Assembly (NCBI GenBank): GCA_900550355.1
Contig: URRT01000112.1
Span: 1 to 5,882, forward strand
Source: an uncultured Collinsella sp.
GTDB taxonomy: Bacteria > Actinomycetota > Coriobacteriia > Coriobacteriales > Coriobacteriaceae
DNA: 5,882 nt
Reading direction: 5' to 3'
Positions 1 to 4,626 of the stretch are shown one piece after another (the first letter of the stretch is position 1; each line of letters begins with the position of its first letter). The notes under the pieces were generated by a model. That model was not told the DNA's origin. It was given only the letters and a program-made list of their open reading frames with translations, and ran no database searches. The translations under genes were made by a program, and so were the position numbers.

Positions 1-18
1 CATGCGAACCTCCAGTCC

Positions 19-35
19 GGACCGCCCCGCGGTCC
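19..35. terminator. GC-rich hairpin, possible terminator of an upstream gene
   Basis: A perfect 7-bp inverted repeat (GGACCGC at 19-25, GCGGTCC at 29-35) encloses a 3-nt CCC loop. On the plus strand it is followed by AACTTTCT, which is only a weak T-rich tail; on the minus strand there is no T-run at all. It could terminate a gene lying left of the window, or be the outer hairpin of the transposase unit. No gene end can be recognised in positions 1-91: more than one frame is open, which means little in such GC-rich DNA. Confidence 0.3.
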
Positions 36-78
36 AACTTTCTGTCCGCACCCCCCAGGCTCAGCATTTCGCGTTCCT

Positions 79-122
79 TCTCTCCTTTTAGGTGTTGCCT
101 GTTCAGTTTTTGAAAGGAGAGA
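79..122 (+). promoter_or_regulatory. Hairpin that sequesters the transposase ribosome binding site
   Basis: TCTCTCCTTT (79-88) is the exact reverse complement of AAAGGAGAGA (113-122), giving a 10-bp stem around a 24-nt loop, extendable by a U-G and an A-U pair (89/112, 90/111). The 3' arm is the Shine-Dalgarno sequence of the transposase, whose ATG follows at 125. In a transcript that starts upstream of 79 the ribosome binding site would therefore be base-paired. Occlusion of the ribosome binding site by a leader hairpin is known for IS200-family transposases and limits their expression. The perfect stem is seen directly; the repressive role is inferred. I see no convincing promoter for this gene in 36-78, so it may be read only from outside transcription. 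Confidence 0.55.
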
Positions 123-124
123 TT

Positions 125-901
125 ATGCCCCGATGCGCCCGCGCCGTTTCGCTCACCGGCTATTACCACGTCTTTGACCGTGGCAACTCCAAACAGATTA
201 TTTTTGAAGATGACTCTGACCGATATCGTTTCTTATCGGACATCTCGGACAGGTTTGCACGCCATAAAGTGGCAGTGTTGGCTTGGTGCCTTATGGACAA
301 CCACTTCCATTTGATGGTTGATGACCCATATGACAACCTTTCAAAGGCAATGCAGTGCGCACTGACGGCGTATGCTAAGTATTTCAATGGGAAAACGGGA
401 AGAACGGGCCATCTGTTTGACAATCGCTATTCGCGTGTTGCGGTTGAGTCGGACACACAGGCGGTGCAGCTACTCGATTATATCCATCTCAATCCTGTGA
501 AAGGTGCGATCGACTCTCTCGAAGCATACCGCTGGTCAAGCTTTAGGGCATACCAGCTGGGCTACGATCCCTTTGACATCTGTGACGTGGCCCCTATGCT
601 CGATATTGTCGGGGGGTCTCGTCGCTATTGTGAGCATCTTAAGGAAGTTGCCGGGCGGATCTGGTCAGTTGAGATTCTTCCACGCCGACGGATCCTCGAT
701 GAGGATGCTCTTTCCGTTGCGCGCGAAGTCCTTCCGAGCATAGATCCTGCGCTGCTCAAGGCCCTGCCACGCCCCGATCGTGATGCGTGTCTGCTGAGGC
801 TTAGGCGGGCACATCTCACGGTCAAGCAAATTGCCCGTATCACCGGCATCGGCGCTACAAGCGTAACCAAGGCCACCGCGGGCTGGAACGAGGCGGCGTG
901 A
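125..901 (+). CDS. REP-associated tyrosine transposase (RAYT, Y1/HUH family)
   Basis: A 258-aa single-strand DNA transposase of the IS200-like Y1 superfamily. Members nick and rejoin single-stranded DNA through a phosphotyrosine, and RAYTs act on short palindromic repeats. The N-terminal Y1 domain spans roughly residues 8-145: YYHVFDRGN (13-21), the metal-binding HUH motif as NHFHLMV (H60, H62), and YIHLNPVK (119-126). Y119 with N123 fits the family Y-x3-N/Q site, so Y119 is the probable nucleophile. After about residue 150 there is an extension ending in a helix-turn-helix-like stretch (about 231-250, LTVKQIARITGIG), probably for target DNA binding. I chose the ATG at 125 because AAAGGAGAG ends 3 nt before it and the conserved domain starts just after; an in-frame GTG at 92 has no such site. 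The 5' half is visibly richer in A/T than the pyr genes, suggesting transfer. The frame is intact with all motifs present. It converges on rpmB. Confidence 0.92.
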   Translation: MPRCARAVSLTGYYHVFDRGNSKQIIFEDDSDRYRFLSDISDRFARHKVAVLAWCLMDNHFHLMVDDPYDNLSKAMQCALTAYAKYFNGKTGRTGHLFDNRYSRVAVESDTQAVQLLDYIHLNPVKGAIDSLEAYRWSSFRAYQLGYDPFDICDVAPMLDIVGGSRRYCEHLKEVAGRIWSVEILPRRRILDEDALSVAREVLPSIDPALLKALPRPDRDACLLRLRRAHLTVKQIARITGIGATSVTKATAGWNEAA

Positions 902-923
902 GGCAGGGGCCGAACCGCTGCTG

Positions 924-986
924 GCATGCGTTACGTCTGTCCCCAATGCGTGAAAACACTCATGTAAGTCTGTCCCCAATGAGTGC
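924..986. repeat. Two REP-like repeats next to the transposase
   Basis: The 14-nt sequence GTCTGTCCCCAATG occurs twice in direct orientation, at 935-948 and 968-981, 33 nt apart, each followed by a G/T-rich GCGTG or AGTG end. The second copy lies in a perfect 7-bp inverted repeat (CACTCAT 957-963, ATGAGTG 979-985) with a 15-nt loop. The first has only a 4-bp GCAT/ATGC stem. A degenerate form (TCTGTCCGCA, 41-50) lies on the other side of the transposase. Small palindromic repeats flanking a RAYT are the usual arrangement of its substrate elements. That these are mobile REP units is inferred; a search of the whole genome for the core would decide it. Confidence 0.5.
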
Positions 987-988
987 AA

Positions 989-1019
989 AAAGGCGCCCTC
1001 CGTAGGGGAGGGCGCCTTT
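989..1019. terminator. Bidirectional intrinsic terminator between the transposase and rpmB
   Basis: A perfect 13-bp stem (989-1001 with 1007-1019) has the 5-nt loop GTAGG. Read on the minus strand the stem runs into five Ts (991-987), a good rho-independent terminator for rpmB, whose stop codon is about 70 nt upstream on that strand. Read on the plus strand it ends in TTT and then GG, a weaker tail that could stop transcripts from the transposase. Its position between convergent genes fits a shared terminator. Confidence 0.85.
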
Positions 1020-1087
1020 GGTAAGTTCTATATGAACGCGAGGTCTTTGACCCGGAGAGTCCGAGGTACTTGTTGGTAAGACCTTAT

Positions 1088-1276
1088 TTAGGAGCGCGCA
1101 ACCTTGCCAGACTTGAGGCAGGTGGAGCAAACGTTCATCTTGCGACGGTGACCATCGACGACGACGTAGACGCGCTGGATGTTGGGGCGGAACTTACGGT
1201 TGGTGACGCGGTGAGAGTGGCTGATGGAGCGACCGGCAACGGGGTGCTTACCGCAAACTTCGCAAACTTTGGACAT
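1088..1276 (-). CDS. rpmB: 50S ribosomal protein L28 (zinc-binding form)
   Basis: Large-subunit ribosomal protein L28, 62 aa, the normal size for the short bacterial form. It starts MSKVCEVCGKHPVAG and continues with the typical SISHSHRVTNRKFRPN segment (18-31). Two CxxC pairs, C5-x2-C8 and C50-x2-C53, form the four-cysteine zinc site of the C+ type of L28. Some bacteria keep a second, cysteine-free copy used under zinc shortage; none is visible here. The ATG at 1276 is chosen over an in-frame upstream start at 1324 because AAGGAGGG (1290-1283) lies 6 nt before it and the conserved protein begins exactly there. The gene stands alone, is transcribed away from pyrR, and ends at the strong terminator at 989-1019. 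Confidence 0.97.
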   Translation of the reverse strand: MSKVCEVCGKHPVAGRSISHSHRVTNRKFRPNIQRVYVVVDGHRRKMNVCSTCLKSGKVARS

Positions 1277-1292
1277 AACTGACCCTCCTTGG

Positions 1293-1312
1293 GCGACAAA
1301 CGAACATGTCGC
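1293..1312 (-). promoter_or_regulatory. Stem-loop in the rpmB leader, just before its ribosome binding site
   Basis: On the minus strand GCGACA (1312-1307) and TGTCGC (1298-1293) form a perfect 6-bp stem with an 8-nt loop, ending 2 nt before the AAGGAGGG Shine-Dalgarno. With transcription starting near 1324 it would be the main structure of a leader of about 48 nt. It does not cover the ribosome binding site, so it could stabilise the mRNA or be a binding site for a regulator; neither is shown. Confidence 0.35.
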
Positions 1313-1330
1313 GTTAACAAACAAGCCTGA

Positions 1331-1359
1331 ACTATAGCACAGAAGTCGCTCCCTGTGCG
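1331..1359 (-). promoter_or_regulatory. Probable rpmB promoter (extended -10)
   Basis: The minus strand reads TGCTATAGT, an extended -10 element: TG one base before the hexamer TATAGT at 1336-1331, a 5/6 match to the consensus. The position 17 bp further upstream reads CGCACA (1359-1354), a weak -35 sharing only ACA with TTGACA, which is acceptable for an extended -10 promoter. The start would fall near 1324, about 48 nt before the rpmB ATG. Confidence 0.5.
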
Positions 1360-1467
1360 CAATCTACACAGAGATATTCCTCTTTTGGCGATAGTGCTCA
1401 CGCTACGGCCCTGGACGTAGATCCGATTTGCGTGCAGCAGAGGGGATTATGCCAGCTCGTGCGTGTG

Positions 1468-1496
1468 TTTTCAAGCTCGTCCCACAAATATATATA
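1468..1496 (+). promoter_or_regulatory. Candidate pyr operon promoter (distal)
   Basis: TTTTCA (1468-1473, 4/6 match to -35) lies 17 nt before TATATA (1491-1496, a partial -10) within an A/T-rich island that stands out from its surroundings. Transcription would start near 1503, giving a leader of about 225 nt that contains every hairpin described downstream, including the first one at 1573-1596. The match is moderate and the A/T island alone may mislead. Confidence 0.35.
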
Positions 1497-1544
1497 GGTT
1501 TATGGAGCATTGGGCTCCGTTTACGGATTGCTCTGTATTTACGC

Positions 1545-1573
1545 TCGCAATTAAGCTCGAGGTTGGCTACACT
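1545..1573 (+). promoter_or_regulatory. Candidate pyr operon promoter (proximal)
   Basis: TCGCAA (1545-1550, 3/6 to -35) lies 17 nt before TACACT (1568-1573, 4/6 to -10). The start would be near 1580-1582, so the leader would be about 147 nt and would still contain the anti-antiterminator, antiterminator and terminator but not the hairpin whose 5' arm is 1573-1580. It competes with the distal candidate; the sequence does not decide between them. Confidence 0.3.
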
Positions 1574-1650
1574 ATCCCTTGACCATTAAAGGGGTACGAG
1601 ATACCCACATGGAATTACATAGCTGCCAAAGAGCAGCCTTTCCTGTGGGT
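1573..1650 (+). promoter_or_regulatory. pyr leader: alternative hairpins of a transcription attenuator
   Basis: Three overlapping stems can form before the terminator. P0 pairs 1573-1580 with 1589-1596 (8 bp, one U-G). P1 pairs GGGTA (1592-1596) with TACCC (1602-1606) around the loop CGAGA. P2 is the large antiterminator: ACCCACA (1603-1609) with TGTGGGT (1644-1650), then GGAA (1611-1614) with TTCC (1640-1643), and an inner GCTGC/GCAGC stem (1622-1626, 1633-1637). P1 shares 1603-1606 with P2, and P2 shares 1646-1650 with the terminator, so P1 favours termination and P2 favours read-through. This is the layout of PyrR attenuators, where PyrR with UMP holds the anti-antiterminator. The P1 loop fits the NGNGA part of the known PyrR site, but the flanking CC and GG are absent. 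The stems are seen; PyrR binding at P1 is inferred. Confidence 0.65.
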
Positions 1651-1688
1651 GTCTGGTCCGCTTTAAGCGGTCGGGCATCTATTTTTTT
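1646..1688 (+). terminator. Attenuator terminator before pyrR
   Basis: The core is CCGCT (1658-1662) paired with AGCGG (1666-1670) around a TTA loop. It is extended below a T-T mismatch by 1656/1672 and, after bulged G1655, by pairs from 1654/1673 out to 1646/1681, with several G-U pairs. Seven consecutive Ts follow at 1682-1688. It lies 39 nt before the pyrR ATG with no gene ending before it, so it works as a conditional stop in the leader and not as a gene-end terminator. Its 5' arm is the part taken by the antiterminator. Confidence 0.85.
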
Positions 1689-1706
1689 GACTGTGTCAGC
1701 AGTCAA
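1687..1706 (+). promoter_or_regulatory. Second small hairpin between terminator and pyrR ribosome binding site
   Basis: TTGACTG (1687-1693) and CAGTCAA (1700-1706) form a perfect 7-bp stem with a 6-nt loop, extendable by two pairs (1686/1707 U-G, 1685/1708) into the terminator T-tract. It forms only in read-through transcripts and leaves the pyrR Shine-Dalgarno (AAGGAG, 1718-1723) free. Possible roles are mRNA protection or spacing; none is shown. Confidence 0.4.
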
Positions 1707-1727
1707 GACATGTGAGGAAGGAGATCG

Positions 1728-2312
1728 ATGGGCACGACTTCCCCCAAGGCGGTCATCATGGACGAGACCGCCGTCAATCGAGCGATGACCCGCATCGCGC
1801 ACGAGATTCTCGAGCGCAACGAGGGCTGTGAAGACCTCGCTCTGGTCGGCATCGTCACGCGCGGCGACCTTCTGGCAAAGAAGCTCGCCGAGGAGATCAA
1901 GGAGATCGAGGGCGTCGACGTTCCGCTCGGCAGCCTCGACATCAGCTTCTACCGCGATGACTACGCTACCAATTTCGCTCCCGCGATCCACGCCACCAAC
2001 ATTCCCTTCAGCGTCGATGGCAAGCGCGTCGTGCTGGTGGACGACATCCTGTATACGGGCCGTACCATCCGCGCCGCTCTCGACGCCGTCATGGACTTGG
2101 GCCGTCCGAGCCGCATTGAGCTGGCTGTCCTCGTTGACCGCGGCCACCGTGAGCTCCCCATCTCGCCGGACTTTGTCGGCAAGAACGTTCCCTCGTCGCA
2201 TGAGGAGAACGTACACCTATATATGAAGGAAGTTGACGGCCACACCGCCGTCGAGATTAACGACGTCGCGCCGGGTTCCCACGTGGGCTCCGCGCCGCTG
2301 GGAGGTGAGTAG
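1728..2312 (+). CDS. pyrR: PyrR, pyrimidine operon RNA-binding regulator / uracil phosphoribosyltransferase
   Basis: PyrR binds pyr mRNA when UMP or UTP is high and lowers operon expression; many members also make UMP from uracil and PRPP. The 194-aa protein shows the phosphoribosyltransferase fold with the PRPP loop VVLVDDILYTGRT (101-113), the GIVTRG segment (41-46) and the family signature VDRGHRELPI followed by DFVGKNVPS (136-156). T21, R22, H25 and R30 in MTRIAHEILER correspond to residues of the basic RNA-binding face of Bacillus PyrR (T18, R19, H22, R27). It is about 13 residues longer than the Bacillus protein, mainly at the C-terminus (ending SHVGSAPLGGE), where it carries no recognised motif. 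The ATG at 1728 follows AAGGAG at 1718-1723. It is first in the operon, directly behind the attenuator it should control, and ends 4 nt before pyrB. In mycobacteria PyrR represses translation; here the leader points to transcription attenuation. Confidence 0.97.
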   Translation: MGTTSPKAVIMDETAVNRAMTRIAHEILERNEGCEDLALVGIVTRGDLLAKKLAEEIKEIEGVDVPLGSLDISFYRDDYATNFAPAIHATNIPFSVDGKRVVLVDDILYTGRTIRAALDAVMDLGRPSRIELAVLVDRGHRELPISPDFVGKNVPSSHEENVHLYMKEVDGHTAVEINDVAPGSHVGSAPLGGE

Positions 2313-2316
2313 TACC

Positions 2317-3261
2317 GTGGCGTTCAACCATAAGCACCTGATCGACATTACCGAGTACTCCGAAGAGGACATCAAGCTCATCCTCGAGACCGCCAAGGCG
2401 TTCTCCGAGGTCAACGAGCGTGCTATCAAGAAGGTCCCCACGCTCAAGGGCAAGACCATCGTCAACATGTTCAACGAGCCCTCGACGCGCACCCGCAGCT
2501 CCTTCGAGCTCGCCGAGAAGCGTCTTTCGGCCGACAGCCTTAACTTTGGCGGCTCCTCGACCTCCACGGTCAAGGGCGAGAGCCTTGTCGACACCGTCGA
2601 GACCCTCAACGCCTACAAGATCGATTGCATCGTCGTGCGCGATAAGCACGCCGGCGCTCCCTACATCGTCACGCAGAATTCGCCCGCGAGCGTCATCTGC
2701 GCCGGTGACGGCAAGCACAACCATCCTACGCAGGCCCTACTCGACCTGTACACCATCTGGGAGCACAAGGGTGACTTCCACGGTCTGAAGGTCGCCGTCG
2801 TCGGCGATATCGCCCACTCCCGTGTCTGCGGCTCGCTGATCCCCGCCCTTAAGATCATGGGCTGCGAGACCTACGCCGTCGCCCCCGGCACGCTGCTGCC
2901 GCCGGCGCCCGAGGTCTTGGGCTGCGACCACGTGACGAGCGACCTCGATTCCGTCCTGCCCGAGCTGGACGTCGTCTACATGCTGCGCGTGCAGCAGGAG
3001 CGTCTCGAGGGTGCCCCGTTCCCGACCATTCGTGAGTACCACAAGCTCTTCGGCCTGACCAAGGACCGCGAGAAGCTCATGAAGCCCGATGCGATCATCT
3101 GCCACCCGGGCCCCATCAACCGCGGCGTCGAGTTCGACTCCTATATGGCCGACCACCCGCAACGCTCCGTCATCCTGGAGCAGGTCTACGCCGGTATCTG
3201 CGTGCGTATGGCTATCCTGTATCTGCTGCTTGGAGGTGCCGATAATGGCCTTGCTTCTTAA
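2317..3261 (+). CDS. pyrB: Aspartate carbamoyltransferase, catalytic subunit
   Basis: Condenses carbamoyl phosphate and L-aspartate to N-carbamoyl-aspartate, the committed step of UMP synthesis, in the cytoplasm as a catalytic trimer. The 314-aa protein has the usual catalytic-chain length. Motifs in order: the carbamoyl-phosphate loop STRTRSSF (56-63), the GGSSTSTVKGES loop contributing a Ser and K86 from the neighbouring subunit (78-89), HPTQALLDLYT (136-146), DIAHSRV (164-170), RVQQER (224-229) and HPGPINRG (263-270). Translation begins at GTG 2317, with GGAGGTGA (2301-2308) 8 nt upstream inside the end of pyrR; the longer open frame back to 2233 only overlaps pyrR and has no family similarity. 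No pyrI regulatory-chain gene lies beside it, so feedback by nucleotides is probably through the leader. Its last 17 nt overlap pyrC, suggesting coupled translation. Confidence 0.97.
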   Translation: MAFNHKHLIDITEYSEEDIKLILETAKAFSEVNERAIKKVPTLKGKTIVNMFNEPSTRTRSSFELAEKRLSADSLNFGGSSTSTVKGESLVDTVETLNAYKIDCIVVRDKHAGAPYIVTQNSPASVICAGDGKHNHPTQALLDLYTIWEHKGDFHGLKVAVVGDIAHSRVCGSLIPALKIMGCETYAVAPGTLLPPAPEVLGCDHVTSDLDSVLPELDVVYMLRVQQERLEGAPFPTIREYHKLFGLTKDREKLMKPDAIICHPGPINRGVEFDSYMADHPQRSVILEQVYAGICVRMAILYLLLGGADNGLAS

Positions 3262-4534
3262 GAATGCCCACGTCGTCGACCCGTCCGTCGAGCTTGACGG
3301 TGTCGTTGACGTCCTGATTGACGGCGACAAGATCGCCGAGGTCGGCGAGAATCTCGCCGTCGAGGGAGCCGAGGTCCGCGACCTTTCCGGCAAGTACCTC
3401 GTCCCCGGCCTGGTGGATATGCACGTTCACCTTCGCGAGCCCGGCTACGAGGTCAAAGAGGACATCGAGAGCGGCACCCGCGCAGCTGCCAAGGGCGGCT
3501 TTACCGGCGTGTGCTCCATGCCCAACACCGATCCCGTCACCGATAACGGCACTGTCGTGGAGTTCGTCAAGTCCCGCGCTGCCGAGGTCGGTCACTGCCG
3601 CGTCTATCCGTCGGGCGCCATGACCCGCGGTCTTAAGGGCGAGGCCATGTCCGAGATGGGCGATATGGTCGCCCACGGCGCCGTCGCCTTCACCGACGAC
3701 GGTCGCGGCGTGCAGGGCGCGGGCATGCTCCGTCGTTGCATGGACTACGGCAAGATGTTCGGCAAGGTCTTTATGAGCCACTGCCAGGACGAGGACCTGG
3801 TCGGCCACGGCCAGATCAACGAGGGCAAGGTCTCGACCCGTCTGGCTCTCGAGGGCTGGCCGGCTGCCGGCGAGGAGCTCCAGATCGCCCGCGACATCGA
3901 GATCGCCAAGCTGACTGGTGCCAAGCTGCACATCCAGCACATCTCCACCGCACATGGCCTGGAGATCGTGCGTGCCGGTAAGGCCGCTGGCGTTCAGGTT
4001 ACCTGCGAGGCCACTCCGCACCACATGTTCCTGACCGAGAACGACCTGGACGAGACCTACAACACCTCGCTCAAGGTCAATCCGCCGCTGCGTACCGAGG
4101 AGGATGCCGAGGCCATCCGTCAGGGCGTCATCGACGGCACCGTCGACGCTATCGTCACCGATCACGCTCCCCACACCCCGTGGGAGAAGGCCCGCGAGTT
4201 CGAGCTTGCGCCCTTTGGCATGATCGGCCTCGAGACCTCGCTGTCGCTCGTACTCACCGAGCTGGTCAACACGGGCAAGATGAGCGTGGGCCGCATGGTC
4301 GAGCTCATGGCCATCAAACCGCGTGAGATCCTGGGCCTCGACCAGGTTCAGGTCAAGGCGGGCTCCGTTGCCGACCTGACCGTGTTCGATCCCGCCGCAA
4401 CCTGGACGGTCGGCGAGGACGGATACGAGTCGCGTGCTGAGAACTCCGGTTTTGCCGGCCGCACGCTCACCGGTCGTGCCACCGATGTGTTTGTCGGCGG
4501 TAAGCAGACGCTCGCCGACGGCTGCATCTGCTAG
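3245..4534 (+). CDS. pyrC: Dihydroorotase (class I)
   Basis: Zinc amidohydrolase that closes N-carbamoyl-aspartate to dihydroorotate. The 429-aa length and sequence fit the class I bacterial enzyme. The metal motif DMHVHLREPG (58-67) supplies H60 and H62; further probable ligands are D151 in the TDDGRG segment (150-155), H179 in FMSHC, H232 in IQHIS and D306 in VTDHAPH. The substrate-binding MPNT segment (92-95) and the C-terminal KAGSVADLTVFDP (371-383) typical of the composite beta-sandwich are present. An aspartate in place of a carboxylated lysine as bridging ligand is known for class I enzymes of this type. The ATG at 3245 lies 6 nt after GGAGGTG (3232-3238), inside the end of pyrB in a different frame. 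The gene is followed by a 92-nt gap with a terminator-like hairpin. Confidence 0.97.
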   Translation: MALLLKNAHVVDPSVELDGVVDVLIDGDKIAEVGENLAVEGAEVRDLSGKYLVPGLVDMHVHLREPGYEVKEDIESGTRAAAKGGFTGVCSMPNTDPVTDNGTVVEFVKSRAAEVGHCRVYPSGAMTRGLKGEAMSEMGDMVAHGAVAFTDDGRGVQGAGMLRRCMDYGKMFGKVFMSHCQDEDLVGHGQINEGKVSTRLALEGWPAAGEELQIARDIEIAKLTGAKLHIQHISTAHGLEIVRAGKAAGVQVTCEATPHHMFLTENDLDETYNTSLKVNPPLRTEEDAEAIRQGVIDGTVDAIVTDHAPHTPWEKAREFELAPFGMIGLETSLSLVLTELVNTGKMSVGRMVELMAIKPREILGLDQVQVKAGSVADLTVFDPAATWTVGEDGYESRAENSGFAGRTLTGRATDVFVGGKQTLADGCIC

Positions 4535-4554
4535 CATAGCCTTATCGCTTTTGT

Positions 4555-4593
4555 GCGCGGTGCCCTTGCGGTGCCGCGCTTTCTGTTCGTTTT
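4555..4593 (+). terminator. Terminator-like hairpin between pyrC and pyrK
   Basis: GCGCGGTGCC (4555-4564) pairs with GGTGCCGCGC (4570-4579) through ten pairs, two of them G-U, around the loop CTTGC. It is followed by an interrupted T-rich tail (4580-4593; TTTCTGTTCGTTTT, 10 of 14 are T). It starts 20 nt after the pyrC stop. The tail is weaker than in the leader terminator, so partial termination or mRNA end protection is more likely than a full stop. Confidence 0.6.
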
Positions 4594-4595
4594 GA

Positions 4596-4611
4596 CCATG
4601 CAACCGCATGG
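4596..4611 (+). promoter_or_regulatory. Small hairpin just before the pyrK ribosome binding site
   Basis: CCATGC (4596-4601) and GCATGG (4606-4611) form a perfect 6-bp stem with an AACC loop, ending 6 nt before the pyrK Shine-Dalgarno GGAG (4618-4621). It leaves that site open. It may be a 5' stabiliser of a processed or newly started pyrKD transcript. I see no convincing promoter in this gap. Confidence 0.35.
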
Positions 4612-4626
4612 GGGATTGGAGCGTCT

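Larger units (their letters stand above)
1277..1727. other. Divergent intergenic region between rpmB and pyrR
   Basis: These 451 nt contain no gene that I can support. From left to right they hold the rpmB ribosome binding site, leader hairpin and promoter (minus strand, to about 1360). Then comes a stretch of about 100 nt (1361-1467) without clear signals, then candidate pyr promoters and the structured pyr leader (1468-1727). A small stem (1502-1508 with 1514-1520, one G-U pair) and a repeated AAGCTCG (1473-1479 and 1553-1559) are also present, with no evident role. Confidence 0.7.

Noticed and set aside
2..91. A 29-codon open frame at the left edge, possibly a gene end
   Set aside because: Other frames are open here too, no ribosome binding site is visible and the residues show no recognisable family.
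92..124. GTG start at 92 for the transposase
   Set aside because: The extra 11 residues would be encoded by the Shine-Dalgarno hairpin itself, and the ATG at 125 has a clear ribosome binding site.
1021..1087. A tRNA or other structured RNA gene between the terminator and rpmB
   Set aside because: No T-loop sequence, no cloverleaf and no CCA-proximal acceptor stem could be drawn; only one 7-bp stem with a small inner stem is present.
1502..1582. A 26-codon open frame (starts MEHWAPFTDC) ending in the loop of P0, as a possible leader peptide controlling the attenuator
   Set aside because: The stop position is suggestive, but there is no Shine-Dalgarno before the ATG, no run of regulatory codons, and the best promoter candidate would start at about the ATG itself.
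1710..1717. ATGTGAGG just before the pyrR Shine-Dalgarno, resembling the CNGNGAGG core of a PyrR site and suggesting translational repression
   Set aside because: The first C is replaced and the flanking bases cannot form the needed stem; purine-rich sequence is expected beside a ribosome binding site.
3212..4609. A 465-codon open frame on the minus strand across pyrC
   Set aside because: It is the antisense shadow of a GC-rich gene; the composition is rich in Ala, Gly, Leu, Asp and His with no domain, while the plus strand encodes a complete dihydroorotase.
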